Assembly: GCA_037074765.1 (NCBI GenBank)
Contig: JBAMDO010000037.1
Coordinates: 186,001-250,000 of the forward strand
Origin: Mansonella perstans
Lineage: Eukaryota; Nematoda; Chromadorea; Rhabditida; Onchocercidae
Reading direction: 5' to 3'
DNA length: 64,000 nucleotides
In this document: positions 11,842-25,684 of the stretch, piece by piece
Layout: each line of letters opens with the position of its first letter
How positions within the stretch are numbered: position 1 is the stretch's first letter
Notes under the pieces: model-generated
What the model saw: only the letters and a program-made list of their open reading frames with translations
The model's database searches: none
What the model was told of the DNA's origin: nothing
Made by a program: the position numbers and the translations under genes

Positions 11842-14800
11842 GGGAATTATCTGCAATTTCATAAAATTTATAAATTATTCAACGATTATTCAAGCACGTA
11901 TCTTTCAATGCTTCTAATTTTTTCATCACTTCTTACATACTAAAATAAAATACTAAAACTATCATAAAACAATCCCTTCTATGTTTTCATTTCCACTACT
12001 CCAAAATAAAATCTAACTGCAGTCAACTTGCCAACCAATACCTTAACAGTTAACGCACAAAATGCTACAATAATCGACCACTATACTCCTTCATGATGTC
12101 AAAAATAGAATAATTTCGAAGTGATTGATAGATCACATATCAGAGATTAAGCTGATAAGAATAGATACTACACTTTGATCTTAATAGAGTATTAAACGAT
12201 TTATTTCAAAACGAATCTGCCACTAAGGTCTTTTGAAAAGGGAGGAATGCTAGAAAATAAAACATAATGTAGATAATCAGATACAACATGCACAAAGCAA
12301 TGTTATCAGGTGATCAGGTTATGGAAAACAATTCAACAATAACAACACTAATACCAAATGAATTTCTTCGAATATTTCATGTTTGATACAATATTTTAGT
12401 GAATCAGAAGAACTGGCTCTCAGTTCAAACGTCCATTTCATAAACACTGAGTGAATCAGAAGAACTGGCTCTCAGTTCAAACGTCCATTTCATAAACACT
12501 GAGTGAATCAGAAGAATTGGCTCTCAGTTCAAACGTCCATTTCATAAACACTGAGTGAATCAGAAGAATTGGCTCTCAGTTCAAACGTCCATTTCATAAA
12601 CACTGAATGAATCAAAAGAATTGGCTCTCAGTTCAAATGTCTATTCGTCTATTCCATAAACACTGAGAATGCTAAGAATGCAAATCCGAAGCCATTTGAA
12701 TTAGCTGTATATAAAAATATGTAAGTTAATTTCTTTCCAGTAAAAGTTTATCCGAGAAAAAAAGCGCTGATAAAAGTCCCTTTCTTTTCCACTAGAAATG
12801 TCGCATTATTCTCTTTCTTCAGGCTGTTATTTCTGAACAAATAATTTATTAAAACAAATTCATTGATTCAGCCATATTCCGAATAGTTTTGGTTAATTTT
12901 CCTTTCCTTTTTGCTCTCTTCCTGAACATCAATTCCTTATGTTAATAATCAAACAGCAATGCTTTCAAGATTTGACAGCTTTAAATAGGAATCCATAATG
13001 ATATCGGATGCATTTGCACCTTTGTTTGTACCTTTGTTTTTTAAATTTCGCTAAATTAGAAGTCTCATTCGCTCAAATGCTAATCGTTATATTAGTGTAA
13101 ACGAACATATAAAAATGCTGATTATTTATAGAAAGTTTTGTTTCGTTACCATAACGCCAAAATTTATAGCGATTATCCATCATTAAAGTTTCTGATCGAT
13201 AAATCATTGTATAGACGTTTACTTTAAGTTTAATTAATGAATCTATCCAAGCTAACGGGCTAAATCCGAATTATCCATTAGCAAAGTGTTTTTTTTTGGA
13301 TGGTGGTTGTTACTATCAATACGAAAGAATTTAGAAACAAACAACTAATGAGAAGTTCAGATTAACTTACTCTTGAACTCATAACTAAGCCTAAAATTGT
13401 CACTAGTCGATTGACCTGCAACTATGTAAAAGTACTGAAATGCAGTGAATCTGATTTGCACTCCGCATCTTTTTTTTAACTGTGTTTATGTGAATATATG
13501 TCGGATAACATCAAATCAAAGAAAACTGCAAATTTAACTGTATCATCTGCTTACGCTAGAATGACTTACATTGGCGCTTAATGTTCTGCAAATGTCATTT
13601 CCTAAAATACTTGAATCTAATTTTTAAACTCATTTGCTAAAGTGAGATCATTAGAAAAAAATATTGACATTTAAAAAAATAAAAAACTGACATTTAAATA
13701 AAAATTGACATTTAAGAAAAATGCATCACGCTGTTCCACACATATAAACCACAACATAGGAATATGAAATAGTAAAATTGCGGGTAACGTGGAACTTGGC
13801 AACGTGGAAGTTCAGCAAATTATATCGTCCAGAATGCATAATTAAACTGACTTTTTTACGATCAAATTTCTAGGGTTTTTGTAAGTGTTGACTAATCGTC
13901 ATTTATAAACTCTAAAACTTAACAAGATTTAAGATTTCACTTAACTTTGCGCCTAAACCGGACTTTCTGGTTTCATATGTCCGCAAAAAATAAAAAGTGT
14001 ATCAGTTTATACCAAGTAAACCTCTTAAAACACCCATTACGACTAAAATTCAGTATTCCAATTTTTTTTCAAATTAGCCTTCACCAATATCTACACTGCT
14101 TCTCCTTCAAAGCTTTTTACTATTTGAACAAAAAATTGCATTCTCGACTTTTTTCCAGAAAAGATTTATTTAAGGTAACTATTTACTTTTTCGTCCTGGA
14201 AATAATTTGAACAATTTTCAAACTTGACTAATTATTTCCTGCGGTGATTGTAGAATTGACAATTAACTTTCGGATGGCTTATAATCATCTTAATTTGGCT
14301 TTATAAGTTTACCTGCACAACATCGTACCACCTCTAAAGATTCCCAAAAAATTCTTAAAATCATTATTAATTGAGAAATTTTTCCATTCAAGGGGCAGTC
14401 CAGCCAATTCGCCATCATATTTTTCGTGTGCTTTACGTTAAGCCGTTAAACCAGATTTCGAAGCAGATCTCGTTATTATTTCTGAATATAGAAAACCAGC
14501 AAAAATGCGGAAAAGGAGAAAGTCATTGGAAAAATTAAGGCCGTAATACTTTAATATTATTTAATATAATGTTCTAAAATACTTTTAATATTACGAAAAA
14601 TTAAAGCCGTCATTGGAAAAAAATCAGCCGAACTTCCTAAATTATCAAATTTTAATTTCAGCCTTCATTTCTATTACTAACATTTTGTAAGATGCTCCTG
14701 TTTCAAAAATAAGCGAAATGAAATTAGGCACACAATACAATTGCGAAACATTGTCTTTCTCGAAAACCCCTCTTAACTGAAAAATTAACTAATGGAACCT

Positions 14801-17391
14801 CATTTACCTTGCCATCTTGAATTCCAAGCTAATAAAATCGAGATAAGTTCGCTATGTTGCCTGATATTCAAAGTCAACTCCGATGAGAAGTGTAGCAAGA
14901 GACGACAGATTGGGCCTGTGGACAAAAAAGGAGTAAGGAAAATTCAAAAAAAGCCAACGAGCCATAAAAGTTCATAGTTGCGTTCAGAAAAAAATATCGT
15001 ACGAGGACCAAAAAATCATCAAAACATGCGAGAAAAAAAAACTGGGGCAAAAATTAGATGAAGGTCATTACTGTTTTGCACCATTTCTTTCTAATGCTAC
15101 CAATGCTATGACTATTGAAAAAGAGTAATGCAAGCGGATATGACGCAATAACTCCTTAATTCAATTAGTGATAAATCAGAAGAAACCAAAATCTCTCAGT
15201 TAGAATTTCTGGGTCACCGATACATTAACCAGAAAAGAAACCCTGCGGAAATATTCCACACTAATTTCATACAAATCGTAACAGCAAATTTCAAATTACT
15301 TTTCAACTATTAGAAACATTGGAGTCACATTTATAGTGATATCACAGATTTAGCAAAAGCTAGAAAAGTGAAACTGGAATAAAAAGATGAGGAAGCTCGC
15401 AATGGTAATATCATAAACCTGCCAAGCAGGTTCGCCTTTCTCTTCCATCAAGCCTTTATGCCGTTTAATTCCATTCCTGTTCTGTTTTGTTTCCTTTTAT
15501 TCCAGTCCTATCCTGTCCTGTTCCTGTCCCGAAACAACAGAGAGTAAATGACATCCACAGTTACAATGATAATTTACACCTTGTATCGACTTCTCAGTCC
15601 ACACACTCCTTCCCCTCTTGCAAATCTCGAGAACGACTCGATCGCAGTTTGCAGATGATTTTAACTCGTTCAAAGTAATAGAGAAATTTTTTTTTTTTAT
15701 CAAATGATTGTTTGTAGAACGCATGCATGGAGCTACACTTAAAATCATGATGTGAATCATCAGGAACTGCTGAATTAAGGATATATTTTCCGTTACAACT
15801 ATTGCTTTAGGAATCCCATTAGAATTCCATGAGAACTTCCCATCATCCTATCTATTCTAACTCGCTTCACTTCCATGAATGTTCATATCCAATATACCTT
15901 AATATGATAAATGATAGTTCATCTCGCTCCTCGAACACCGCTAAAAAATTTTCCATGTAAACTGAAACTTCATCATTTCATCAACATGCTTCAAGATTTC
16001 AACTTTTCGATTGCAAAATGTGATGCTTTACATCCTTTTTTATTTCTAAGTGGACAAGTCAAAAAGTACATGTTTGACATAAGTATTAAAACCAATACAC
16101 GACAATCAGCATCAATCATCCTATGCATACCTAAAGTTCAAATTGGCTGCTTCCAATGACTAGCAGAAAATGATTTTCTGGATAACTTAAACTAAATTTA
16201 AATTAAGAAGAAACTAAATGAATCAAAAAACGCATATTGCTCCAAGGACAATTGACAGAGACCACTGGATTCACAGATACTGAGAAAGGTTTGTGGTAAA
16301 GCGAATATGAACTAAGCACAGTTAAATTGCCCGTTTTCAAGTCTCCCGTTCTTCGCCGATAGTATTTCAGATAATAATTGATCCATAATGCAGTCATTGC
16401 AATTATCCGAACAAAATGTACAAGAGTGGTTTAAAAATTATTGCATATTCCAAAGCAAAATTACTATTAACCATAAATGAGAGAAAAGACCGGTCTGATA
16501 TTGTGCAGAGCAAATTTTGTTTTTTTTTAGATAAAATTCAATCCAGAGAAAATAATAAGACTACCGTAAATACAAAAGAGTGAAAATAAATTGAGAAATA
16601 TGCAAAAAATACAAAATAAATTTACATAAAAATATTAGCAAATAAACGAAACAAAAGTAAAATGGATAAAAAAAATCTGGAGTCCAGGAAAATTTTGTAC
16701 AAATGAGTTAAAACTTGTCGCAAAAATTTTGGGCAGTTGCTTGGATACAAGAGTTGCACGAAAATAAAATAGCAATCTTCGACTGCATGAGTCAATAACT
16801 AGTTAATCAAACTGCTCATAATGTGTACGTCTACTTTTTTAACAAAAGTTGAGTCTCAACTTTTTAACTTTCCGAGATATTTTCAGCGACTTATCATTCT
16901 TTTTAAAAAGCTATTTTATGGTAGTGTAACTCAAAATAATTTTAGCACATTTTATTATTCAAGCAAGCCGCTAAATTTCAACTCTGTCATAGACGTTGCA
17001 ATATGATTTTCTAACTTCACAAGAATTAATCAAATTTAGTAGTAATTAAGCAATACTTACTATTGAAGATCTCTTAATCATTCATCATCTAAATACAACG
17101 CAGTATCTCATTAATTGCAGAATTCGCAAAATGAAACCAGGGATAAAAAACTATAGTCGTCATGGATGAAAGACATTGATCTGTATTTACAAACAATTAT
17201 TCTTGAATCTTCATACAATTATCCTATTAAAAACAAACATAGCCAAGTTATTGAACTTCTATCACACGTCCTGAACACTTTTCTTATCTCTACGAAAAGT
17301 TATTTTTGCAAAAAATTTCAAGTACACATCAAAGAAATACACAAAACCTAACAGACAAGGACTTTTTATAATTGGCTGACACAGGAAAGAA
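11842..17391. other. Intergenic, no gene seen, with a minisatellite
   Basis: 5.5 kb between the golgin-84 start and the nuclear-receptor stop. It is AT-rich and full of stop codons on both strands. Reading frames of 60-90 codons (13947-14210, 14792-14977, 15487-15678, 15911-16159, 17166-17351) show no recognisable domain and no flanking splice structure. The only strong signal is the 52-bp tandem repeat at 12399-12667. Upstream control of golgin-84 and the receptor's 3' untranslated region are expected here. Confidence 0.6.
12399..12667. repeat. 52-bp minisatellite, about 5 copies
   Basis: Copies begin at 12399, 12451, 12503, 12555 and 12607, an exact 52-bp spacing. Each unit starts gtgaatcagaagaa and ends cataaacactga. 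Copies 1-2 have aactgg and copies 3-5 have aattgg. The last copy is the most diverged and carries a short internal duplication (gtctattcgtctatt). Confidence 0.95.
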
Positions 17392-18109
17392 TCATGAACG
17401 CAGCTGACAAGGCCAAACAAGTGGTTTGACAACATTTTCGTTTTGCGCTCCAAGCATATCCCTGAGTAGAAATTCGATTGGTGTTTCCCCAACTAATTTT
17501 ACAAAAAATAACTGCTCGATTACAGATGCACTAATCGATCTTAAACTCGGCAACCGCAATAATAAGCGACCGAATCGTCCTATCTAAATAACAATTCGAC
17601 TTCTTTTTGTAGACACTTTACTTTAATCCATTAACAATTCATTATTAATAATTTTCATATAAAACATTTATTTGACAATTACAAAAAGATTATTAGATAA
17701 TACTTTATAAAGTTTTTTTCTTATTTACCCTTCTCAAACAATTACAAATAGACCTGCAATTTTTTTTGCGTCCTGCAATATTCCTCTAATGCTGATTGAA
17801 CCTTTTCTTGTATAGTTTCCACTCGTACAACATCATTTAGCCCACAACAATCTGCAAAAAATGTTGTAGGACTATCATTTTTTTCATTTGAAAAGACTGC
17901 CATGTTTTCTGTTAATCAGTATTTTCCATCCTATGATCTAAGGCCTTGTGCTTTTTAAATGGATAAAAATATTGAGCTTTATATTGCAACATCGCTCTGC
18001 ACGGAGCCGCAAGAAATCTCTAACAGTCGTTTCTGAAGTATACAAATACTCATTCACATCAACCAACAAGTTTGAAGCGCAGCTGTTCCAAAAATGCTTC
18101 TTGAAATAT

Positions 18110-18142
<33 letters not shown>

Positions 18143-21100
18143 AAACAAACAAATAAAAAAAACCGAAACATATCAGCGGTATTGCTTTTTTCCTCACCTT
18201 ATTTTATGTAAAATTTTAGAAAATTAATTTTGATCGCTTTCTTTCCTTCTTCTTCACACCCGAAACATTTCCAAATACCCTTTCTTAAAATCATTCCTGT
18301 GTACAAAAATGACAACTGATTCATCGAAAGAGAGAAGATAGCATGTGCACACCGAAAGGTTTTGATATTTCTAAAGCTATCTGCTGTGACTAAATCAAAT
18401 ACTGCCGAATGCTTGAATGTCAAAACAGATCATCATTACTATATGTCATGGAAATTAGGCTCTTGTGTTATGCAAAACGTGAATAAAATTGCACTACTTC
18501 ATCCCGTAAGTATCTGATGGTTTGTAGCTATTACAGAACCACTGCGTAATGCTCAAAACTTATACTTCTAAACTGTAACTGATCAAAGTTAAATTGTCTC
18601 TAGATTGAAATTTATTGCTCCAAATGCTTCGACTTTATAATTTAAGCGACGATTATGCTCATTCTCGCAAATTCAACTGGTGCAGCCATTGTTCCATTCT
18701 CTGGTGAAATTATGTCCCACTTGCATTGAGAGGCAAGAAATTGGCACTTTGTTGACCCATATATCTCTTTTTTCTTAGATCACCTTTCAACATCCTATTT
18801 TAAGGCCTTTCACCTTTTCTTTCACGCATTTTCTCAGCCCTTGACACTAAACGGACGCGAAGCATTCCGACTGTGAATGTATGCAATTTATTATATATAA
18901 TGTATCCCATATTTTGAATTCTTAGAATTTTTTAATAATAAATGTAATTGGAAGCATATTTAAATATCGTCAGTTTAAAAATTTTCCTTTCGAAACCTAT
19001 ACAAGTGAAAAAATGTTTTCAAACATCGGTGCTGTTATATTTCCCATGATGAGTAAAGTGTTCAATGTGAAAAAAATAATAATTGAAAAGAGAAAACACT
19101 GATAAAGTCTTACGTTATCTATGATCAAGAAAGACTCTTCCATCGAAATTTCACTCTAAATTGCATGTCCTAAAAACTTAGTATAAGTACAATGTAAGTA
19201 AAAAACAAAAAAGATATGAAACGCCAAAAATTCTAACCAACACTGAATAATATAACTGCTTTCAAACTGCAAAATTCAGCTGGATCCATTTGCAGCGCCT
19301 TTAACCTTTCCACTTGGCCCTAAAATAAATCTGTGTGCTCTCGTACCAAAAAAGAAAAAAAATATGCTGCCAAAAAAAATTTAGTTTTTCGATGGCGAAT
19401 CGCATACAAGTTTGATGCCAACATACACACAACTCTAAACCACTTTTAAAAGAAAGTTTTTTTCTTTCGCTTTTTACTTTGCTGAAATAGCCTTAAACAT
19501 CCAAAAATTACAGTGCAATGTCGTAAGTCTAAAATGTACACTGAAGTCAAGCAAACTTTGTACATCAACCTATGTTCTTATATAATACAGGATTGTTTGA
19601 TAACATAAGACGAAATAAAATAACCTGAAAAACACGTATCCGATCCATAAATACAACTACTTGATCGGTTGGCAACGGAGGAGAAGAATGCAAACCAGAG
19701 GCAGCAAGTAAAGGTGCTACATGTATTGGCATACCGAACTGTGCTGCATTAACCACGAACAATTCAGCCCAAGTTGCTCGAAGTAATGTTAACTGTAAAA
19801 ATTATTGCCTAAGATGAACAAAAAGATAGCAAATCAAGCAAAGAATTTAACCGCAATCAAATCGCTCGTACTTAAAAAATAGATTGGAGTACTGAATTTA
19901 ATACTTCAAATGAGATAAGGCAGAAAAATGGCTTGCAATAACTTTCATCTGTACCTTGACTATGAGTTTAAACATAATTACTTAATAAAAGGAAAGTTTT
20001 CCAAATCAGCATTCATTTTATGTTTGCCAAGCGTTACAACCGAAATGGAATAAAAGCTAAGAAATATCTAACTTGCTGAACTGATTTCATGCAATGGTAT
20101 AATGACATAAATAAAAAAATGTACTTGATCAGTATCACTGAGTTCATTGAAGAATGGAATATTCTTAGCCCATTCAACAGCAGAAAATAATAATTTGGCA
20201 CCAAACTCATAAATATTATCCATTCCAATTGAACTTGACGAGCTACCTGGAATAGCTTTATAAATGCTTAGTTATCATTTAACTTATGCGTATGCACTTC
20301 TGACTGTAAAAAAATCATACGCCTCTTCTAGTGAAGTTTTACTAAGATTCCTATTATTCATTCAAATTTTGAAAAATAATTTGAAAACTCTAATCTCAAT
20401 AACTAAGTAAATTCAATCCCAATTTCTAAAGTGACTAATATAAGTCTTTTTTAAATTTCGCAAAATTTCCTATATCCTATTTCAAAAAGCTTAATGAACA
20501 TTGTGTGATAAGTGATACCATCTAGTGTTAAATGACAAGCACAGTTTAACACCCAAGTATATATTTATGTATGCTCCATTGTATATAGTCGATCCAGTTT
20601 CTTGCTAAATTTCAACTTTAAAAAACTGCTGTCTCAAAAAGTTTCTAATGAGTGTTTGCTATTCACTTACCTTTTCAAAATCAAAAATTAAAAAACCTGA
20701 AGGAGGTGAACTGAATTGTCTTATTGCATGGATTATTTTCAAAATCAAAGCTTGCTTAGTTTTTCAAGAAATCAAAGTAGAGAAATGTTGCCGTTGTTAC
20801 TAGAAACTTTCAATTAAAAACCTGAACAAAATGTTGGGAACGATAGAATTTCCTGTGAGATTACTTCTGTTAAATGTAACTTTTCATTAAAAAATTTAGC
20901 TAAACAGAACTGAGTTTGTGGATGTTTTGAAATTGTGTCTCTACAAATTTTTAACCACACTCTTTCTCTCTCAGTACACTGATCAAGATATTAAATGAGG
21001 ACAAAAAAGATGAAATCGTGTTTTTTGGCAACTTTTTCTCGAACGAGAAAGAAGATTGCTTCATATTAAAAATATTAATTAATAATAGGAAAAGAGCCTT

Positions 21101-24025
21101 ATTTAATGTAAAAGTCATAACTCAATGTGCTCATCATTAAATTACATAAGATAAACAAAAGTATTCAGTTAAGACAAGGCAGGTTTAATCATTTTTAAAA
21201 TCTCTATCCGGAATAATTGTTTAGACCGCCGTCACTGTATCGATTTTGGTTGAAAAAATCCAATATAAAATATATGAATAGAAGATTTTGATAGCGAGCA
21301 TACTAAGGAACAGATTTCTTCTACCGCTTAAGAGAAATTAACTAATGAATGGTTCCATTAATGAAATAATGAAATTAATTCATTAATTAAAAACTGGTGA
21401 AATTAATTCATTATGCTAAATAACTGTATTACCGTAAACATCGCTGACAGGTCAAGTTCCTTCAAAACAGCAAAAAAAATAATACAAAACATCAGATTAA
21501 TTAAGCATAAAAATTTATGTGATACACTAACCATTGATTTAATCCAATAATAAATATCTTTCCTAAAAAAAATGTCACTTTCTGTGCCTTCTATGGTGCC
21601 TTCTATGTTCAACACCTTACTCGTCTCTTTGCACTTTCAATTTTTTTGCAAAAGACCCGAAAAAAATGACATTTGATTTAGTTCAATAAAAAATATCTCT
21701 TTTCCTCAAATCAGCCATCGAAAAACTAGAGAACAGGTACACTAAGGATTAACTTGAAATGATCTTCACTAAAACACTGTCATGATCTGCATGATTCTTT
21801 GTGAACTCATAAATAAAAAGATTAATATAAGTACTTACAAACAGTGGGCGGATATGGTTCAGCACGAATAAGATGCGTCACGATTGATGAAAAATGAGAA
21901 CTAGTACCCTGATTTACTGCCAGTAATCGTTCTCGAAAAAGAACTGTCGAGGAATAAGCATGTTGTGCATTTGGTGGTATCCTTCCGCGTTGTACTGCTG
22001 AAACATTTGTTCATAAAAATTGACTGTCTCACTAAAAAAATGTCATTTCCTAACAAATGAGTGCCTGGTGTTTCATTTGGTGAATTCCTCTCTGCCACAT
22101 AAATACAAAAAACAAAGTTCCCTTTTATTAAACAGTAAATACAAAAGGGATAGAAACTAAGAAAATAAGATGGAGTTTTAACAAAAGGAAAAATAAGACA
22201 CCAGCATTGGTTGAACATTTAAATTCTGAATTTAAGAGAATATGGATCAAGATGTATTCTTCCTCGCACCTATATGAGTGGTATACTCATCCTTCACACT
22301 TATATCTCGCTATTATGTTCGTTTATTGTAAATATCAGAAATACTTTACTATTATTTGTTGTCAGTTATGAAATCAACCTTACACCAAAAAGAACAGAAA
22401 ATTTACTAATAACAGAATCACCAGTTAGCAATTTATTCAATTTCCTAAGATCCGTGGATAAAAAAGTTCCTTAATTTCAAAAGATTTATTCGGTAAAATC
22501 TAAAAAATTCAGTGAATATCAGTGCTCAACGCAGGATGGAACTTACAGCGTACTAATTTTTCGCGTTGGAAGCTTGACATAGATATAAGAAGGATCTTTT
22601 CAACTGAACTGATTAACTGATTATTGAACATAAATACGACGTTTTCTTGTAGCCGTGAATTAAATACTAGAAATAAGAATCAAATCTAAGGCATGGCGAA
22701 CCTTCTTTGCGCATTCCCATTCTTTCGCATTTTTTCAAACGGCAATACTGACACTGATTTCGATGATTCACATCCACTGGACAATTCTTGGAACCGCGAC
22801 ATGTATAATTAAGACTTCGTCTTATTGATCTGAAGCATAAAATCTATTTTCTCCTTGACTACCATACTTTTGGTTATATTAACAATCACGTAAAGTTCAG
22901 ACGTGATTCAGATGAAACATGTTAATCATAACAGTGCGATGCATAGACAAGTGTACATCACGACGGGAAAATTGCTTCTCGAAATAATCATTGGTAGTAG
23001 AACTTACTAAAGTAGCAAGTAGTCAAATAATCAAGCAGGACATTATGGACACTATTAATTTTACAGCTATTCAAGTAACATTTTTATTCTTACATAAATG
23101 TTGTGAGAGATACTTGTAATTCCATTGATTCAAATTGTAGTTTCACTGTTTTAAATTGAAAGAATGCACGTTTCGCAAATTTTAAAGATTATATATGCAC
23201 AGATCAGTAATAATAAAAAAAGTTAACAATTAAAAATAACATGCTAAGTGTCCATAATATTACCAGTTAAATCATTGGATTTATTTTGGTTTAAGAAGAT
23301 TGACTCCGTATTGCTACAATGATTATATCATAAATGCCCTATTAACTGCTGCTACCCATAGGTTACGCTGATTTCTGAATAATTGAAGATTTTCTAAGTT
23401 TTTTGGCAGAAAATATTTTAGTTATCGTGAAGGAATTAATTTGTTTCATTTCTATTTATTGTAATAAAAGCAAATTTGAAGGAAAAATTATATGGTACTA
23501 AAGATATTCGAATAGATGCCACCTATTCACTCCTTGAGCAAGGCTCATCATAATAGCACACTATAATCGAGGTATTGAAATGGAGAGTTGGAAACCTTTT
23601 GAAAAATGATTTACATCCTTCGCATGAAAACTGCCCATAATGCTTGCCACTCGATTTGTCACCACATACTACACATTCGGTACCGAGCAATATCTGTTTG
23701 TCAATTGGTGAATTTTGATGAACACCACCGCCACTACTGCCAGCTAAACCGCTATTCGATACATTACCCGAATCAGAGCTGCTTGCACCAGATGATGATC
23801 GTGAGTCCTCCAATTATATTGCACGCTTTTTCCATAATGAATTCAAAGAATTAAGTTTAGCTGTGGTATTTTGGTAAGACAACTATAATGCATAAACAAT
23901 TACTTCTTACAATAATACCTCTGGAAATATTAGTAAGTTACCTGAGTGTTAGCATCTGCATTGCTGGTGCTTGGGTTTCTGATGCTGGGATCCATCCAGA
24001 CGGAATTTACTACGGGTGCAGACAT
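17392..24025 (-). CDS. unc-55: COUP-TF/UNC-55-type nuclear receptor (NR2F)
   Basis: Nine exons: 23942-24025 (ATG at 24025), 23596-23807, 22702-22829, 21839-21997, 20125-20246, 19625-19792, 19238-19319, 17754-17851 and 17392-17583 (TGA). They total 1245 bp, giving 414 aa, all in phase. A Ser/Gly-rich N-terminus leads to a two-zinc-finger DNA-binding domain: [20 protein letters not shown] with P-box CEGCKS, then [13 protein letters not shown] and CQYCRLKKC. It is followed by the COUP-TF extension AVQRGRIPP. The ligand-binding domain has [54 protein letters not shown] and [13 protein letters not shown], and it ends in the AF-2 helix [13 protein letters not shown]-TFs are orphan receptors that mostly repress transcription; C. 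elegans UNC-55 sets motor-neuron synaptic pattern. The symbol is by family, because other nematode NR2F members could fit. The intron after FFKR splits the DNA-binding domain at a position usual for nuclear receptors. The long 5' gap suits a developmental regulator. Confidence 0.93.
18112..18140. repeat. Poly-A run in a receptor intron
   Basis: About 29 A residues followed by an (AAAC) tract, in the intron between 17851 and 19238. It could be a slippage-prone mononucleotide run or the tail of an old retroposed insertion. I see no recognisable body next to it. Confidence 0.8.
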
Positions 24026-25645
24026 TTCCACAATGGGAACACGGTGTTCCTCTTTCCATTGCTTTTTCTTCATGCACTTATCAATTGCTGCACGTCACAC
24101 TTTCCGATTATGCTGCAAGTGGCGTCATTTCCGCTAGGTAATCAGGAAATTTGTCCAATGTTTTTATTTCTAAATTCTTAGGTAATAGTTATCTAAAGTA
24201 AGGAAGAGGAAGTGACAGCAGCAGGAGTAGAAATGGAATGCGAGGCAGAAGATGTGTAATAGGTGCCGGCTCTTCTTTTTATCTCTTTCCCAGATGGCAC
24301 TTTAGCCTCGGGGCGGGACAAAGGTCATGAATCAGAGCTTCTTGTCCTGAAATTCGTTCAATATGTAGCAGCAACGCTAGGGAAATCGAAATAGTCCGTG
24401 GCAAAATACTTCGCGCCACCAACACCGCCAACACCACCAGCAGCAGCAACAGCAGCGATGAACACGTCGGTTGGCCGTTCTATCTTTCAGCTTTCTTCTT
24501 CCCCTGCCTTCCTACAAGATCACATCCCATCGTAAAATAATATAGCAGAAAGAACATGCCCTACTGATCGAGAATGAAGACACATTACAAGATACCGTAC
24601 TCTCAAGATCTATACTGGAAACGAATATTTCCAGATTGTATAGAAAGCAAAAAATGGACTTCTTCCACTAGTAGCCTAGAAATATGTCTACCTAAATAAT
24701 TCTCATTAACTTTGAAGCCAATATGATCATCTCTTTCCTTCCTAAAATCAAGTATGGAGCAACAGCAACAGCAGCGATAAGATATAATTTTCAAGAACTC
24801 TTCAAAAGTTAGTTAAGTACGTCTTCATACTATTAAATGATAATCAGTTTTCAACACAGTCTAGGCTGCTTCTTCGAAGATACTAGACTCATTAAAAGAA
24901 ACTCTTAACTATCCAGATTATCATTTCAAATGCTTTGACATCTAATCTCATAGCTATAGCAATCAAATTATCTATGTAGTCGAAACTAAGTTATTTAATT
25001 CAGTGTTACTTAGATTCTAAATTTTGTTTTGAATTTTTGTTTTCATAATTCAAGAAAACATTCTACGAACAAAAAAAAAGTATGAACAAATTATGTCTTA
25101 TGTACAAATGCATACATACTAACCCTTACGTTTTTTTTTAAAGTGCCAACTTATCTTTTCTAGATCGTTAGCATAATAGATGTCAGCGGAAATAAATTCA
25201 GTTATGAATGCCAATATTTTATTAATTAATAACAATTTCAAGTTTCTATGTCATGTTAGCTTCAGAAAAGAAAGCAAACGTAGTCTCAGACTTGCGTAAT
25301 TCAACCAAGCAAGAGTAATATAATGAAATATCAAAATCTATTCTATCCACTGCAAATTACGACTTCAGTTACCGATTAGCAGATTTTCAATCTTTGCTGA
25401 GATCTTTTAAATTTACACAAAACACTTAGCATGCATCGCAGTCACATTGTGAATGCTGCTTGGTCCTTTGGGAAAATTTTCTTTCCTTACCTTATAAAAA
25501 GAGATTAATGAAAAATTAGATCATTCAGGAGATGCGCGCGGGTTGTAGGTGCATACATCGACCTACACTATTAACCTATATGACAACTTTTTGTAGCAGT
25601 TGAAATAATATTTACAAAAAAGCAAATAAATGAATCTACCACACC

Positions 25646-25684
25646 GTTAGAGTGCGGATGGCGTGGTTAGAGTGCGGATGGCGT
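25646..25684. repeat. 20-bp tandem duplication, locally GC-rich
   Basis: Two head-to-tail copies of gttagagtgcggatggcgt, at 25646 and 25666, stand out as GC-rich in an AT-rich background. Confidence 0.9.

Noticed and set aside
23606..24181. Plus-strand reading frames of 63-97 codons over the receptor's 5' exons.
   Set aside because: They are antisense shadows of the UNC-55 N-terminal and DNA-binding exons, with no domain of their own.
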